Positions 36,176 through 44,727 are shown, counted from the stretch's first letter. The stretch: DNA of 64,000 bases from Pedobacter sp. AK013 (GCF_014205835.1 NZ_JACHCQ010000002.1:1-64000), one strand, 5' to 3'. Notes: generated by a model not told the origin, from the sequence alone. Numbers and translations are program-made.

Positions 36176-36841
36176 TTAATTCTTCAGTAATAGCTCTGCT
36201 AGCTCGAGATCAATAGGATAGGTAATTTTAATATTTCCTCTTTCTCCTTCAATAATATTAATCTCATAACCGATAGATTCTACCACGCTTGCATCATCTG
36301 TAAAATGAGTGTTAAACTCTTGGTTATAAGCTTCTTTAAGGATATTAAGGCTAAAAGTCTGGGGCGTTTGTACCAAATAAATTTCATCACGTTTTAATGC
36401 CGTTGTTTTATCGTTTCTAAGCATACGTACACTATCGCTTGATTGTACAGCTGCAATAACGTTTCCCTGTAACTCTGCTTCTTTAAAACAGTTGTCGATA
36501 AGGGATTTTGAAACGAGCGGACGAACAGCATCATGAATGGCAACATAACTTTCTTCTTCAATAACATGGATTGCATTTTTTACCGAGTGAAAACGCTCTG
36601 TGCCGCCATCGATAACCTGATGCGGTATATGAAAATTAAATTCTTCACATAACCTAGTCCAGTAAGCCTGTTGATCTTTGTTTAAAACTAATAAAATTTT
36701 AGGCTGTGTATTGCTTTGTGCAAAAGCTTTTATGGTGTGCATTAAAACCGGAAGGTTTTTGAGCAATAGAAATTGTTTTGGGGTTTCCGTTTGCATCCGA
36801 TTTCCAGAACCGCCTGCTACAATTATAGCGTAGTATTTCAT
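36176..36841 (-). CDS. ispD: 2-C-methyl-D-erythritol 4-phosphate cytidylyltransferase
   Basis: A 221-residue enzyme of the MEP isoprenoid pathway, making CDP-methylerythritol from MEP and CTP. The signatures are AIIVAGGSGNRMQTETPKQF (CTP-binding, 5-24), IDGGTERFHSVKNA, VAIHDAVRPLVS and LVQTPQTFS. The length is normal. queA lies 58 bases upstream in the same direction with a small hairpin between them; cotranscription is possible. It provides the precursor pool that feeds the carotenoid genes at 52289-53668. Confidence 0.96.
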   Translation of the reverse strand: MKYYAIIVAGGSGNRMQTETPKQFLLLKNLPVLMHTIKAFAQSNTQPKILLVLNKDQQAYWTRLCEEFNFHIPHQVIDGGTERFHSVKNAIHVIEEESYVAIHDAVRPLVSKSLIDNCFKEAELQGNVIAAVQSSDSVRMLRNDKTTALKRDEIYLVQTPQTFSLNILKEAYNQEFNTHFTDDASVVESIGYEINIIEGERGNIKITYPIDLELAELLLKN

Positions 36842-36860
36842 AGTTGAGCGTTTAGGGTAA

Positions 36861-36881
36861 GGCGTTTAGCGCTAAACCGCC
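36861..36881. repeat. GTTTAGCGCTAAAC palindrome between queA and ispD
   Basis: GTTTAGCGCTAAAC at 36864-36877 is a perfect 14-bp palindrome extended by GGC and GCC with one bulged C. No T run follows, so it is more a repeat or attenuator-like hairpin than a terminator. Confidence 0.45.
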
Positions 36882-36899
36882 AAACGCCAACCGCAAAAC

Positions 36900-37949
36900 T
36901 TATATAATTAGCATGGCATCGCCATAGCTGTAAAATTTATATTTTTCTTTTACTGCAACTTCGTAAGCATTCATTACGTTTTCATATCCACCAAATGCAC
37001 TTACCATCATCAATAAAGTAGATTCTGGTGTGTGGAAATTGGTAATCATTGAGTTAGCGATACTGAAATCGTAAGGAGGGAAGATAAATTTACTGGTCCA
37101 GTCGTTAGCAGCTTTTAATGTTCTGTTAGCAGAAACAGCCGATTCGATAGCCCGCATTGAGGTAGTTCCTACCGCACAGATTTTTCTCTTATTCTCTAAA
37201 GCTTTGTTTACAATGTTTGCATCTTTCTGCTCGATGATAAATTGCTCAGAATCCATTTTGTGTTTGGTTAAGTCTTCAACCTCAACAGTTCTGAAAGTTC
37301 CTAAACCAACGTGCAAAGTTACTTCTGCAAATTCTACACCTTTAAGTTCAAGACGTTTCATTAGCTCGCGACTGAAGTGTAGGCCTGCAGTTGGAGCAGC
37401 TACTGCACCTTCGTGTTTAGCGAAAATAGTTTGATAACGTTCTTTATCCTCGGCGGTAGCTTTACGTTTAATATACTTAGGTAGAGGAGTTTCGCCTAAA
37501 ATTTCAACGTTTTTCCTGAATTCTTCATCGCTGCCTTCAAATAAGAAACGGATGGTACGGCCACGTGATGTGGTGTTATCTACAACCTCGGCAACCAATA
37601 AATCGTCGTCGCCAAAGTATAATTTATTACCTACACGGATTTTACGTGCCGGATCTACCAAAACATCCCACAAACGTAATTCCTTGTTTAATTCACGTAG
37701 CAAGAAAACCTCTATGGTTGCACCAGTTTTTTCTTTGTTGCCATATAAACGGGCAGGAAAAACCTTAGTGTTGTTTAATATCATTACGTCTTTGTCGTCG
37801 AAATAACTTAAAACGTCTTTGAAAATTTTATGTTCAATTTTACCGCTGTCTTTGTGTAAAACCATTAGACGAGCTTCGTCGCGTTGTTCTGCCGGATTGT
37901 TGGCTACTAATGATTCGGGTAAGTTGAATTTGAATTGTGATAATTTCAT
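36900..37949 (-). CDS. queA: tRNA S-adenosylmethionine ribosyltransferase-isomerase
   Basis: A 349-residue enzyme of queuosine synthesis, adding the epoxycyclopentanediol precursor from SAM to 7-aminomethyl-7-deazaguanine in tRNA. The start [19 protein letters not shown] at 37949 is the usual one; the frame is open 23 codons further upstream, but a -7 box at 37972-37979 lies inside that extension. The conserved blocks [44 protein letters not shown], and [17 protein letters not shown] are intact. Confidence 0.95.
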   Translation of the reverse strand: MKLSQFKFNLPESLVANNPAEQRDEARLMVLHKDSGKIEHKIFKDVLSYFDDKDVMILNNTKVFPARLYGNKEKTGATIEVFLLRELNKELRLWDVLVDPARKIRVGNKLYFGDDDLLVAEVVDNTTSRGRTIRFLFEGSDEEFRKNVEILGETPLPKYIKRKATAEDKERYQTIFAKHEGAVAAPTAGLHFSRELMKRLELKGVEFAEVTLHVGLGTFRTVEVEDLTKHKMDSEQFIIEQKDANIVNKALENKRKICAVGTTSMRAIESAVSANRTLKAANDWTSKFIFPPYDFSIANSMITNFHTPESTLLMMVSAFGGYENVMNAYEVAVKEKYKFYSYGDAMLII

Positions 37950-37971
37950 TCTTGATGAATTTTTTGAGGTG

Positions 37972-37979
37972 CAAAAATA
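37972..37979 (-). promoter_or_regulatory. -7 box (TATTTTTG) for queA
   Basis: On the minus strand TATTTTTG matches the -7 consensus, 22 bases upstream of the queA ATG. It supports the shorter queA start. Confidence 0.5.
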
Positions 37980-38149
37980 CGAATTTAATTTTTCTTTTTC
38001 GTATTTTATCAAACGCAATTTATGTATATTATGTTTTAACCATTTTAAATCAAATAATACAGCGCGATTAATGCATTGTAGACATAAAATTAATTAGTTT
38101 TGAAGATAAGCTGTAACCTTTTGAAAGGCTTTGCATCTAATCTCTAATT

Positions 38150-39394
38150 ATGATAATCTTTAGGCTAATAGGCGAGAGTTTCCGTTTTGCATTTGATGCG
38201 TTGCGCCAGAATAAATTACGCACCATGTTATCGCTTCTGGCGATAACAATCGGTATTTTTACCATTATTGCTGTATTTTCTGCAGTTGATACCTTTCGCG
38301 GTAAATTGCAAGCCAGCGTAGATAAACTCGGCTCTAATACTATTTATATTCAGAAATGGCCCTGGAGCTTTGGTGATAATTATCCTTGGTGGAAATATAT
38401 GAACCGCCCTCAGCCTTCATTGCGCGATTTTGAAGCGCTCCGCGAGAGAATCGAAAATGCACAAGGCGTTACATTCGAAATATCAACTAACGACAGAACG
38501 ATCAAATACAGAAGTAGCTCGGTTGAAGGGATTTCGATATGGGCAGCATCACACGATTTTAATAAGACCTGGAATTTTGAGCTTCAGGATGGCCGGTATT
38601 TTACGGAAAGTGAAAGTAAAAATGGTTCGCCTGTTTGTATTCTAGGCTCTGATATTGCGGACGGACTTTTTGACGGCGATGCACCCGTGGGTAAACAGGT
38701 ACAGATTTTAGGAAGAAGATTAACTGTGGTTGGCGTTTTCAAAAAAGAAGGAGAAGATATGTTAGGTACCTCTCTTGATAAAAACGTAAATATTCCAATT
38801 GCCTTTGCAAAAGGTGTGTTAGATATCCAAAGTGAGCGTTATGGTCCGCAAATTACTGTTCGTGGCAAGGATAATGTAAGCTTAGAGGAGGTAGAAAGCG
38901 AATTGAAGGGTTTAATGCGTTCGATCCATAGGATCAGACCAGGCCAGGAAGAAGATTTTGCGCTAAATAAAACCACTATTATTTCTAACCAGTTAGATTC
39001 TATGTTTAAGATGGTAAATATTGCCGGTTGGGTAATTGGTGGATTTTCGATTTTGGTGGGCGGATTTAGTATTGCCAATATCATGTTTGTGTCGGTAAAA
39101 GAACGTACCAATATTATCGGTATCCAAAAATCGTTAGGTGCAAAAAATTATTTTATATTGCTTCAGTTCATTTTCGAATCGATCTCACTTTGTATTTTAG
39201 GTGGTTTGCTGGGCTTATTACTGGTCTTTCTGCTCGCCTTGGTCATTGGTGCGGCGACTGATTTCCATATTATATTGGGCTTGAATAATATTGCCTTAGG
39301 AATTGGAATATCGATCATTATAGGTACCATCTCTGGTTTTTGGCCAGCATATTCTGCTTCAAGACTAGATCCGGTAGAGGCGATTAGAAGTTAA
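38150..39394 (+). CDS. MacB/FtsX-type ABC transporter permease
   Basis: A 414-residue permease. The N-terminal membrane helix (about 22-46; LRTMLSLLAITIGIFTIIAVF) is followed by a MacB periplasmic core domain (about 47-270), then three membrane helices in the FtsX domain (about 285-405), ending ASRLDPVEAIRS. This is the topology of MacB-type mechanotransmission transporters, which move lipoproteins, peptides or toxins without carrying them through the membrane pore. The partner ATPase is not adjacent; the LolD-like ATPase at 33856 is a candidate. Confidence 0.92.
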   Translation: MIIFRLIGESFRFAFDALRQNKLRTMLSLLAITIGIFTIIAVFSAVDTFRGKLQASVDKLGSNTIYIQKWPWSFGDNYPWWKYMNRPQPSLRDFEALRERIENAQGVTFEISTNDRTIKYRSSSVEGISIWAASHDFNKTWNFELQDGRYFTESESKNGSPVCILGSDIADGLFDGDAPVGKQVQILGRRLTVVGVFKKEGEDMLGTSLDKNVNIPIAFAKGVLDIQSERYGPQITVRGKDNVSLEEVESELKGLMRSIHRIRPGQEEDFALNKTTIISNQLDSMFKMVNIAGWVIGGFSILVGGFSIANIMFVSVKERTNIIGIQKSLGAKNYFILLQFIFESISLCILGGLLGLLLVFLLALVIGAATDFHIILGLNNIALGIGISIIIGTISGFWPAYSASRLDPVEAIRS

Positions 39395-39535
39395 TTCAGT
39401 TGTGCAATTGACAGTTTGCGGCGCTTACCGGAGTTAAAAAAACTGATTGCAGCGGATAGCCCACAGCGAGGACTAGTAACGAAAAGAAGGACTGGATTCT
39501 CCGATGAAATGCTTGCTTCATTTTCAAACACCATA

Positions 39536-39621
39536 TCGTCATTTCAAACAGAGTGTAACGCAGTCGAGAAATCTATTGCAATAGATCTCTCCATTTCGCT
39601 GGGCTTAAGTCGAGATGACGA
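39536..39621. repeat. REP-like palindromic intergenic element
   Basis: TCGTCAT (39536-39542) and ATGACGA (39615-39621) close a foldback. Its centre contains a perfect 16-bp palindrome ATCTATTGCAATAGAT (39571-39586) flanked by GAGA/TCTC. Related sequences occur at 58611-58689, 43831-43863 and, degenerate, 14005-14032. The rest of the 39395-39535 gap shows no gene. Confidence 0.65.
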
Positions 39622-39651
39622 ACTTTTTTTTGAGATAACGGTGATATAAAT

Positions 39652-39688
39652 AAAAAACCCATGTTAAACTTAATTAACATGGGTTTTT
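39652..39688. terminator. Bidirectional terminator between convergent genes
   Basis: AAAAACCCATGTTAA (39653-39667) and TTAACATGGGTTTTT (39674-39688) form a perfect 15-bp stem with a 6-base loop, with A and T runs on both outer sides. It separates the ABC permease gene from the convergent aminotransferase gene. Confidence 0.85.
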
Positions 39689-39728
39689 ATATGCTATTGC
39701 TAACTGCAAGCGGTTAACTGAAAACAGT

Positions 39729-40925
39729 CTAAGCTAATTTCCCTAAAGCTTCTTTTATTCTTCTCAATGCTTCAACTAAACTTTCGTCAGATGCTGCATA
39801 AGATAAACGGATGTAGTTGTTGTTACCAAACGAATCGCCACCTACAGTTGCCACATGCCCAACGTTTAATAAGTACAATGCCAAATCTGATGAATCTTTA
39901 ATTACGTTTCCATCAGCATCTTTCTTACCGAAGAAAGAACTGATTTCAGGGAAAAAGTAAAATGCTCCATCTGGAAGATTTGTTTTTACACCTGGAATTT
40001 CATTTAGCAAATTATAAACCAATTCTCTGCGGCGTAAAAATGCTTCTTTCATTTCTAAAACACTTGCTAAACCTTGTTCGTAAGCGGCAATTCCAGCTCT
40101 TTGTGCAATAGAACATGTTCCAGAAGTGGTTTGTCCTTGTAGCTTATCGTTTGCGGCAGCAATTTCTTTGTTAGCGGCAATGTAACCTAATCTCCAGCCC
40201 GTCATGGCAAAAGCTTTAGAGAAACCGTTAACAATGATTACACGATCTTTAATGCTGTCGAATTGAGCAATAGATTCGTGTTTATCAATGAAGTTAATGT
40301 GCTCATAAATCTCGTCAGATAAGATATAGATATTAGGATGTTTTTCGAAAACAGCAACCAGGGCAGCTAATTCTTCTTTGCTATAAACCGAACCTGTTGG
40401 GTTACATGGCGAAGAAAACATAAATAATTTCGATTTCGGCGTAATGGCTGCTTCTAACTGCGCAGGTGTGATTTTGAAATCACTTTCTATATCTGTATCG
40501 ATAAAAACAGATTTTCCTTCTGCCAGGGTTACCATTTCTGAGTATGAAACCCAATAAGGCGTTGGGATGATTACCTCATCGTCCGGATCGATCAAAGTTA
40601 AGATAACATTCGATAAAGATTGTTTTGCACCTGTTGAAACAACGATCTGGGAAATATCATAATCCAGGTTGTTCTCTGTTTTTAGTTTGTTTACAATCGC
40701 CTGGCGCAGGTCAGGATAGCCCGGTACCGGCGAATAGCGTGTATAGTTTTCATCTAATGCCTTTTTAGCAGCATTTTTTACGTGATCGGGCGTATTGAAA
40801 TCGGGTTCACCAACGCTTAAACTAATGATGTTAATGCCCTTAGACGCTAATTCGCGGCCAAGTTTGGTCATTTTAAGGGTTGCAGATTCAGATAAACTGT
40901 TGATTCTTTTAGATAAGGTGCTCAT
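39729..40925 (-). CDS. Class I PLP-dependent aminotransferase (AspB type)
   Basis: A 398-residue fold-type I aminotransferase of the Ib aspartate aminotransferase group. Visible are SVGEPDFNTPDHVK near the N-terminus, YSPVPGYPDLRQAI, SSPCNPTGSVYSKEE, the PLP-lysine block NGFSKAFAMTGWRLGYIAA (Lys near 236) and NNYIRLSYAAS near the C-terminus. It probably interconverts aspartate or aromatic amino acids and 2-oxo acids; some members instead act on prephenate. A -7 box TATATTTG (40944-40951, minus) lies 19 bases before the start. Confidence 0.92.
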   Translation of the reverse strand: MSTLSKRINSLSESATLKMTKLGRELASKGINIISLSVGEPDFNTPDHVKNAAKKALDENYTRYSPVPGYPDLRQAIVNKLKTENNLDYDISQIVVSTGAKQSLSNVILTLIDPDDEVIIPTPYWVSYSEMVTLAEGKSVFIDTDIESDFKITPAQLEAAITPKSKLFMFSSPCNPTGSVYSKEELAALVAVFEKHPNIYILSDEIYEHINFIDKHESIAQFDSIKDRVIIVNGFSKAFAMTGWRLGYIAANKEIAAANDKLQGQTTSGTCSIAQRAGIAAYEQGLASVLEMKEAFLRRRELVYNLLNEIPGVKTNLPDGAFYFFPEISSFFGKKDADGNVIKDSSDLALYLLNVGHVATVGGDSFGNNNYIRLSYAASDESLVEALRRIKEALGKLA

Positions 40926-40943
40926 GGTTAATTACTTTGAGCG

Positions 40944-40951
40944 CAAATATA
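40944..40951 (-). promoter_or_regulatory. -7 box (TATATTTG) for the aminotransferase
   Basis: On the minus strand TATATTTG matches TAnnTTTG, 19 bases upstream of the ATG at 40925. Confidence 0.45.
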
Positions 40952-41016
40952 TAAACCAAATATTATTCTGCACTAAAAAAGACATAGTTTTTCTCATTTA
41001 ATTTATTCGATAAGCG

Positions 41017-41024
41017 TATTTTTG
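41017..41024 (+). promoter_or_regulatory. -7 box (TATTTTTG) overlapping the upstream TTG of the CDF gene
   Basis: TATTTTTG at 41017-41024 includes the TTG at 41022, the first possible start of the cation exporter. If the box is used, transcription begins near 41031 and translation must start at the GTG at 41040. Confidence 0.45.
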
Positions 41025-41039
41025 AAAAAAAATATCCTT

Positions 41040-42026
41040 GTGTCGGTAAAAAAGAAAGCAATAATAATTTCTCTGGTGGTGAGTGTGGTGCTGATGTTAG
41101 CTAAGTTTGTTGCGTATTTTATTACGGGTTCAAATGCAATCTTAACCGATGCGGCAGAAAGTATTGTAAACGTAATAGCAGGCAGCTTTGCTTTTTATAG
41201 CATTTACCTGAGTACGCAACCGCGGGACGAAAATCATCCTTATGGACATGGAAAAGTGGAGTTTTTCTCGGCTTTTGTTGAAGGGATATTGATTTTGATT
41301 GCAGGAGTAGTTATTATTTTTAAATCATCGTACAACCTTATCTACCCTCACGTGGTGGTGGAGCTATTAACCGGAACATTAATTATTGGTATTACAGGTT
41401 TAATTAATCTGATTGTTGGTCTATACCTTATAAACGTGGGTAAAGATGAACATTCAATTACGTTGCAAGCCGATGGCAAACATTTATTAACTGATACTTA
41501 TACCAGTGGAGCGATTGTTATTGGTTTAATATTAATTCAGTTAACAAATATTATTTGGCTAGATAGCTTACTTTCTTTTTTAGTAGGCTTTTATATTGTT
41601 TATTCTGGGTATAAACTTACCCGAGGTTCGGTAGGCGGCTTAATGGATGAAAGCGATTTTACACTTGTTGAAGAAGTAGTTGAGGTGTTGCAAAAGAACA
41701 GACACAACCCCTGGATCGATGTTCATAATCTGCGCACTCAGCAATATGGCCCCGAATTCCATATCGATTGTCACGTGACATTGCCTTATTATTTTGATTT
41801 AAATAAGGTTCACCGCGAAATATCGCAGATTGATGAACTGATCAATAAAAATGGCGTTCGTAAAGCAGAGCTCTTTATTCACGCAGATCCTTGTTTGCCC
41901 GAATGCTGTCATTATTGCCACATGAGCGAATGCCCTGTTAGAACTGAGGCCTTTAAAAAAGAAATTGTATGGACACCTGAAATAGTAATCAAAAATAAAA
42001 AGCATTTCGAAAATGAGCTACTTTAA
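41040..42026 (+). CDS. Cation diffusion facilitator family metal exporter
   Basis: About 328 residues. There is no ATG near the N-terminus: the choices are TTG at 41022 or GTG at 41040. I prefer the GTG because the TTG lies in a -7 box. Six membrane helices contain the CDF metal motifs: ILTDAAESIVNV in helix II, HPYGHGKVEF after helix III and LLTDTYTSG in helix V. A ferredoxin-like cytoplasmic domain follows. Its end carries a cluster CLPECCHYCHMSEC (about 300), unusual for the family and likely metal-binding. It exports divalent metal such as Zn, Fe or Mn. The NUDIX gene overlaps its 3' end. Confidence 0.9.
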   Translation: MSVKKKAIIISLVVSVVLMLAKFVAYFITGSNAILTDAAESIVNVIAGSFAFYSIYLSTQPRDENHPYGHGKVEFFSAFVEGILILIAGVVIIFKSSYNLIYPHVVVELLTGTLIIGITGLINLIVGLYLINVGKDEHSITLQADGKHLLTDTYTSGAIVIGLILIQLTNIIWLDSLLSFLVGFYIVYSGYKLTRGSVGGLMDESDFTLVEEVVEVLQKNRHNPWIDVHNLRTQQYGPEFHIDCHVTLPYYFDLNKVHREISQIDELINKNGVRKAELFIHADPCLPECCHYCHMSECPVRTEAFKKEIVWTPEIVIKNKKHFENELL

Positions 42027-42465
42027 TGTTAGGGTTTATGGATTGTTAATTAACCAGAATAATGAGGTTTTGGTAAGTGATGAAGAAGAATATGGTTTTC
42101 GTTTCAGTAAGTTTCCTGGGGGTGGATTAGAGTTTGGCGAAGGCTTAATTGATGGATTAAAACGTGAGTTTGTGGAAGAGTGCAACGCTGAAATTGAAGT
42201 ATTATCACATTTTTATACTACAGATTTTTTTGAAAAATCGTCATTTAACGATAGCCAGGTAATTAGTGTTTATTACATCGTTAAAGAAAAAGCCCCTTTG
42301 CAGTTGGCCTTTAAAGATATCATCTACGATTTTGATGGAGAAGGTGAAATTCTTCAGGCTTTCAGATGGGTAAAAATTGAAGATTTAAACATTGAGGATA
42401 TCACCTTTAAAACAGATAAAACTGTAGGCCAGCTTTTAAAAAATCAATATTCAGTTAAATTATAA
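42013..42465 (+). CDS. NUDIX hydrolase
   Basis: A 150-residue NUDIX-fold hydrolase. The NUDIX box reads GGGLEFGEGLIDGLKREF, then VEECN (about 37-60), fitting Gx5Ex7REuxEExgu with a Cys-Asn end. The N-terminus NVRVYGLLINQNNEVLVSDEE is usual. Such enzymes cleave nucleoside diphosphates linked to another moiety; the substrate is unknown. It starts 14 bases before the CDF stop and ends 2 bases before bioA, so all three genes form one tightly packed operon. Confidence 0.9.
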   Translation: MSYFNVRVYGLLINQNNEVLVSDEEEYGFRFSKFPGGGLEFGEGLIDGLKREFVEECNAEIEVLSHFYTTDFFEKSSFNDSQVISVYYIVKEKAPLQLAFKDIIYDFDGEGEILQAFRWVKIEDLNIEDITFKTDKTVGQLLKNQYSVKL

Positions 42466-42467
42466 TC

Positions 42468-43772
42468 ATGATGCCCGATTTGTCCAAACTCCAAACTACA
42501 AGCGCTCAACTAAGTTTAACTGAACGTGATCAAAAGGTAATCTGGCATCCTTATACCCAAATGAAAAATGCATTGCCCCATATCCCGATTGTAAGGGGAG
42601 AGGGGGTGTGCGTTTTTGATGAAAACGGTAAACGGTATATCGATGCAGTTTCATCCTGGTGGGTGAATATCCATGGTCATTCTCATCCTTATATTGCACA
42701 AAAAGTAGCAGAACAACTCAATGTGCTGGAACACGTAATTTTTGCTGGCTTTACACACGAGCCTGCGGTATTGCTGGCAGAAAGGCTGTTGCCCATATTG
42801 CCAGGTAAACAAGATAAAGTTTTTTATACCGATAACGGATCAACAGCGGTAGAAGTGGCCTTAAAAATGTGTTTGCAGTACTGGGACAATAAAGGCACAG
42901 CAAAAACGAAGATCTTAGCCTTTAAAAATGCTTATCATGGCGATACTTTTGGCGCCATGTCTGTTAGTGGCCGTAGTGTTTTTACAGATGCTTTTAATAG
43001 TTTATTGTTTGATGTCGAGTTTATCGATCTCCCTGATGAGAGAAATATCTCAAATCTGACGTCTCATATCTTAAATCTTAAGGATACCGCTTGTTTCATT
43101 TTCGAACCACTCATTTTAGGATCTGGTGGGATGCTCATGTACGAGGCTAAATATTTGGATCAACTTTTATCAGCTTGCAAAGAAGCAGGAATCTTAACTA
43201 TTGCTGATGAGGTAATGACAGGTTTTGGTAGAACAGGAACTTACTTTGCCTGCGATAAACTAACTAATAAGCCCGACATTATTTGTTTAAGTAAAGGTTT
43301 AACAGGTGGAACAATGCCACTAGGAGTAACCACCTGCACCAATGAGATTTTTGAAGCTTTTTTAAGTGATGATAAATTAAAGACGCTTTACCATGGGCAT
43401 TCTTTTACTGCAAACCCGATTGCTTGCGTAGCTTCTTTAGCAAGTTTGGATATATTGCTAAAAAGCGAAACACTTCAGAATATCAAACGTATAGAAGCCA
43501 AACATGCCGTTTTTCTAGAAGAAATTAAAGCACATCCTAAAGTTAAAGCCATTAGGCAAACGGGAACAATTATTGCAGTGGAGTGGGAGACCGGAAATGA
43601 AACCTCTTATTTAAGTAACCTCCGTAATTTGTTGTATGCCTACTTTTTAAATAAGGGAATTATATTAAGACCACTGGGCAATATTATCTATATACTCCCG
43701 CCATATATAATCAGCAATGAAGATCTGGATTATATTTATACGGCGATAAAAACGGCTTTAGAAGAAGTATAA
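42468..43772 (+). CDS. bioA: Adenosylmethionine-8-amino-7-oxononanoate aminotransferase
   Basis: A 434-residue fold-type I aminotransferase of biotin synthesis, making 7,8-diaminopelargonate with SAM as amino donor. Diagnostic blocks are IWHPYTQMKN, YIDAVSSWWVNIHGHSHP, VFYTDNGSTAVEVALKM, NAYHGDTFGAMSVSGRS, IADEVMTGFGRTG and the PLP-lysine CLSKGLTGGTMPLG. The stretch DERNISNLTSHILNLK (residues about 188-203) is encoded by a sequence very like the intergenic repeat at 31411-31500. No other bio gene is in the window. It is third in the CDF-NUDIX-bioA operon. Confidence 0.95.
   Translation: MMPDLSKLQTTSAQLSLTERDQKVIWHPYTQMKNALPHIPIVRGEGVCVFDENGKRYIDAVSSWWVNIHGHSHPYIAQKVAEQLNVLEHVIFAGFTHEPAVLLAERLLPILPGKQDKVFYTDNGSTAVEVALKMCLQYWDNKGTAKTKILAFKNAYHGDTFGAMSVSGRSVFTDAFNSLLFDVEFIDLPDERNISNLTSHILNLKDTACFIFEPLILGSGGMLMYEAKYLDQLLSACKEAGILTIADEVMTGFGRTGTYFACDKLTNKPDIICLSKGLTGGTMPLGVTTCTNEIFEAFLSDDKLKTLYHGHSFTANPIACVASLASLDILLKSETLQNIKRIEAKHAVFLEEIKAHPKVKAIRQTGTIIAVEWETGNETSYLSNLRNLLYAYFLNKGIILRPLGNIIYILPPYIISNEDLDYIYTAIKTALEEV
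43046..43078 (+). repeat. Dispersed-repeat-like segment inside bioA
   Basis: The segment around TATCTCAAATCTGACGTCTC (43046-43065) and on to 43078 matches the spacer at 31458-31490 with few substitutions. It is preserved as an open reading frame within bioA, so it is an in-frame repeat-derived insertion or a chance resemblance. Confidence 0.45.
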
Positions 43773-43830
43773 GTGCTTTTAGGTCGTAACGAGACGCTAC
43801 GGCCGGTATTGAATTTAAAGAAATCGGGTA

Positions 43831-43863
43831 TCGTTTCGACTGAAGCGTAGCGAAACAGAGAAA
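43831..43863. repeat. REP-like half element
   Basis: TCGTTTCGACTGAAGCGTAG followed by CGAAACAGAGAAA is the GTTTCGACTGAAGCG form of the dispersed repeat also seen at 58611 and 39536; GTTTCG/CGAAAC form a small hairpin. Confidence 0.5.
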
Positions 43864-43876
43864 TTATCTGTGCTGT

Positions 43877-43945
43877 AAGATGTTACCATCTTCCACTTTA
43901 TCAAATTTTTAGATATGTGCTAAGTCAGGTGGCAACACCTGACTT
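43877..43945. terminator. Two tandem hairpins between convergent bioA and SRPBCC genes
   Basis: AAGATG-TTAC-CATCTT at 43877-43892 and AAGTCAGGTG-GCAA-CACCTGACTT at 43922-43945. The second is a perfect 10-bp stem with a GNRA tetraloop. Neither has a long T run, so termination efficiency is uncertain; they may be repeat-derived. Confidence 0.5.
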
Positions 43946-43978
43946 CTCTATAAATTTAGAATGGCGAAACGCGTGAAA

Positions 43979-44413
43979 TTACGCTCCAGGTTCCAGATAA
44001 TTCTTAAGTGCATCATTAACGAAATAAGTCCAACCGCCGTTAAAACTTGTTTTGGCGAAGTCAGGTCCATTTGATGCAAAGCTTTCTACGCCGCTATGTG
44101 TTAATTTCAACTTGGTTTGCCCCCCTTGCTCAAATAACTCCCAGCTTACTAACGAATTGCCAGGATAGCCATCATATCGCCAGGTATAAGCGAGTTTTCT
44201 GCCTACAACAATTTCTGTTATTTCGCAGAGATGTAAATATTGTGGCCCGTCATCCGGTCCACCAGAAAACTCAAATTTAAAACCTACCTCTGGTTTAAAG
44301 TCTTCTAATTGAAAATACCACTGCTTAATTTCATTATTATCGGTTAAAGCTTTCCAAACTTTTTCGATAGGGGCGTTATACACCCGTTCTACAATAACTG
44401 GTTCGTTTTCCAT
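43979..44413 (-). CDS. SRPBCC/AHSA1-domain protein
   Basis: A 144-residue START-like protein of the AHSA1 (Aha1 C-terminal) type. The pattern IVERVYNAPIEKVWKALTDNNEIKQWYF at the N-terminus, VGRKLAYTWRYDGYPG in the middle and FNGGWTYFVNDALKNYLE at the end is typical. The fold is a hydrophobic-ligand cavity; the ligand is unknown. It starts 2 bases after the ArsR gene stop, and ArsR-SRPBCC pairs of this kind are common in bacteria, so it is most likely the target of that regulator. Confidence 0.88.
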   Translation of the reverse strand: MENEPVIVERVYNAPIEKVWKALTDNNEIKQWYFQLEDFKPEVGFKFEFSGGPDDGPQYLHLCEITEIVVGRKLAYTWRYDGYPGNSLVSWELFEQGGQTKLKLTHSGVESFASNGPDFAKTSFNGGWTYFVNDALKNYLEPGA

Positions 44414-44415
44414 TT

Positions 44416-44727
44416 TTATTTAGTATCTTTTGATAAATGTATTTCTAAAGCATCTAATTTACTTGTCCAAAAAGTACGGTATTGTTCTACCCATTTAGAT
44501 ACTTCTGCAAGTTTTTGAAATTGTATGTTACAGTAACGGTCACGGCCTTGTTGTGTAATTTCTACTAAACCGCATTCTGTTAAAAGTTTAATATGCTGCG
44601 AAATGGCAGGGCGGCTCATATCGAAATTTTCGGCTATGGCGTTTAGGTTTAAAGTACGATGAGCAATCAGATTGATGATTTCTCTTCGGGTAGGATCGGC
44701 AATGGCCTGAAATACATCTCTTCTCAT
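44416..44727 (-). CDS. ArsR-family winged-helix regulator
   Basis: A 103-residue repressor. The winged helix-turn-helix reads DVFQAIADPTRREIINLIAHRTLNLNAIAENFDMSRPAISQHIKLLTECGLVEI. No metal-binding Cys pair (CxC) is present, so it is of the non-metal, SRPBCC-associated subtype rather than a metal sensor. It is followed after 2 bases by the SRPBCC gene. Two palindromes upstream (44740-44781) are probable binding sites and imply autoregulation. Confidence 0.9.
   Translation of the reverse strand: MRRDVFQAIADPTRREIINLIAHRTLNLNAIAENFDMSRPAISQHIKLLTECGLVEITQQGRDRYCNIQFQKLAEVSKWVEQYRTFWTSKLDALEIHLSKDTK

Noticed and set aside
37950..38018. N-terminal extension of QueA to 38018
   Set aside because: It contains a -7 promoter box and does not resemble the family; the usual MKLSQFKF start at 37949 is better.
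33856..39394. ABC ATPase and MacB-type permease as one operon
   Set aside because: The genes are 3.5 kb apart with unrelated genes on both strands and terminators between; a functional pairing is only a guess.
39416..39649. A 77-codon open frame after the ABC permease gene
   Set aside because: It crosses the REP-like palindrome and runs up to the terminator; the product is unlike any family.
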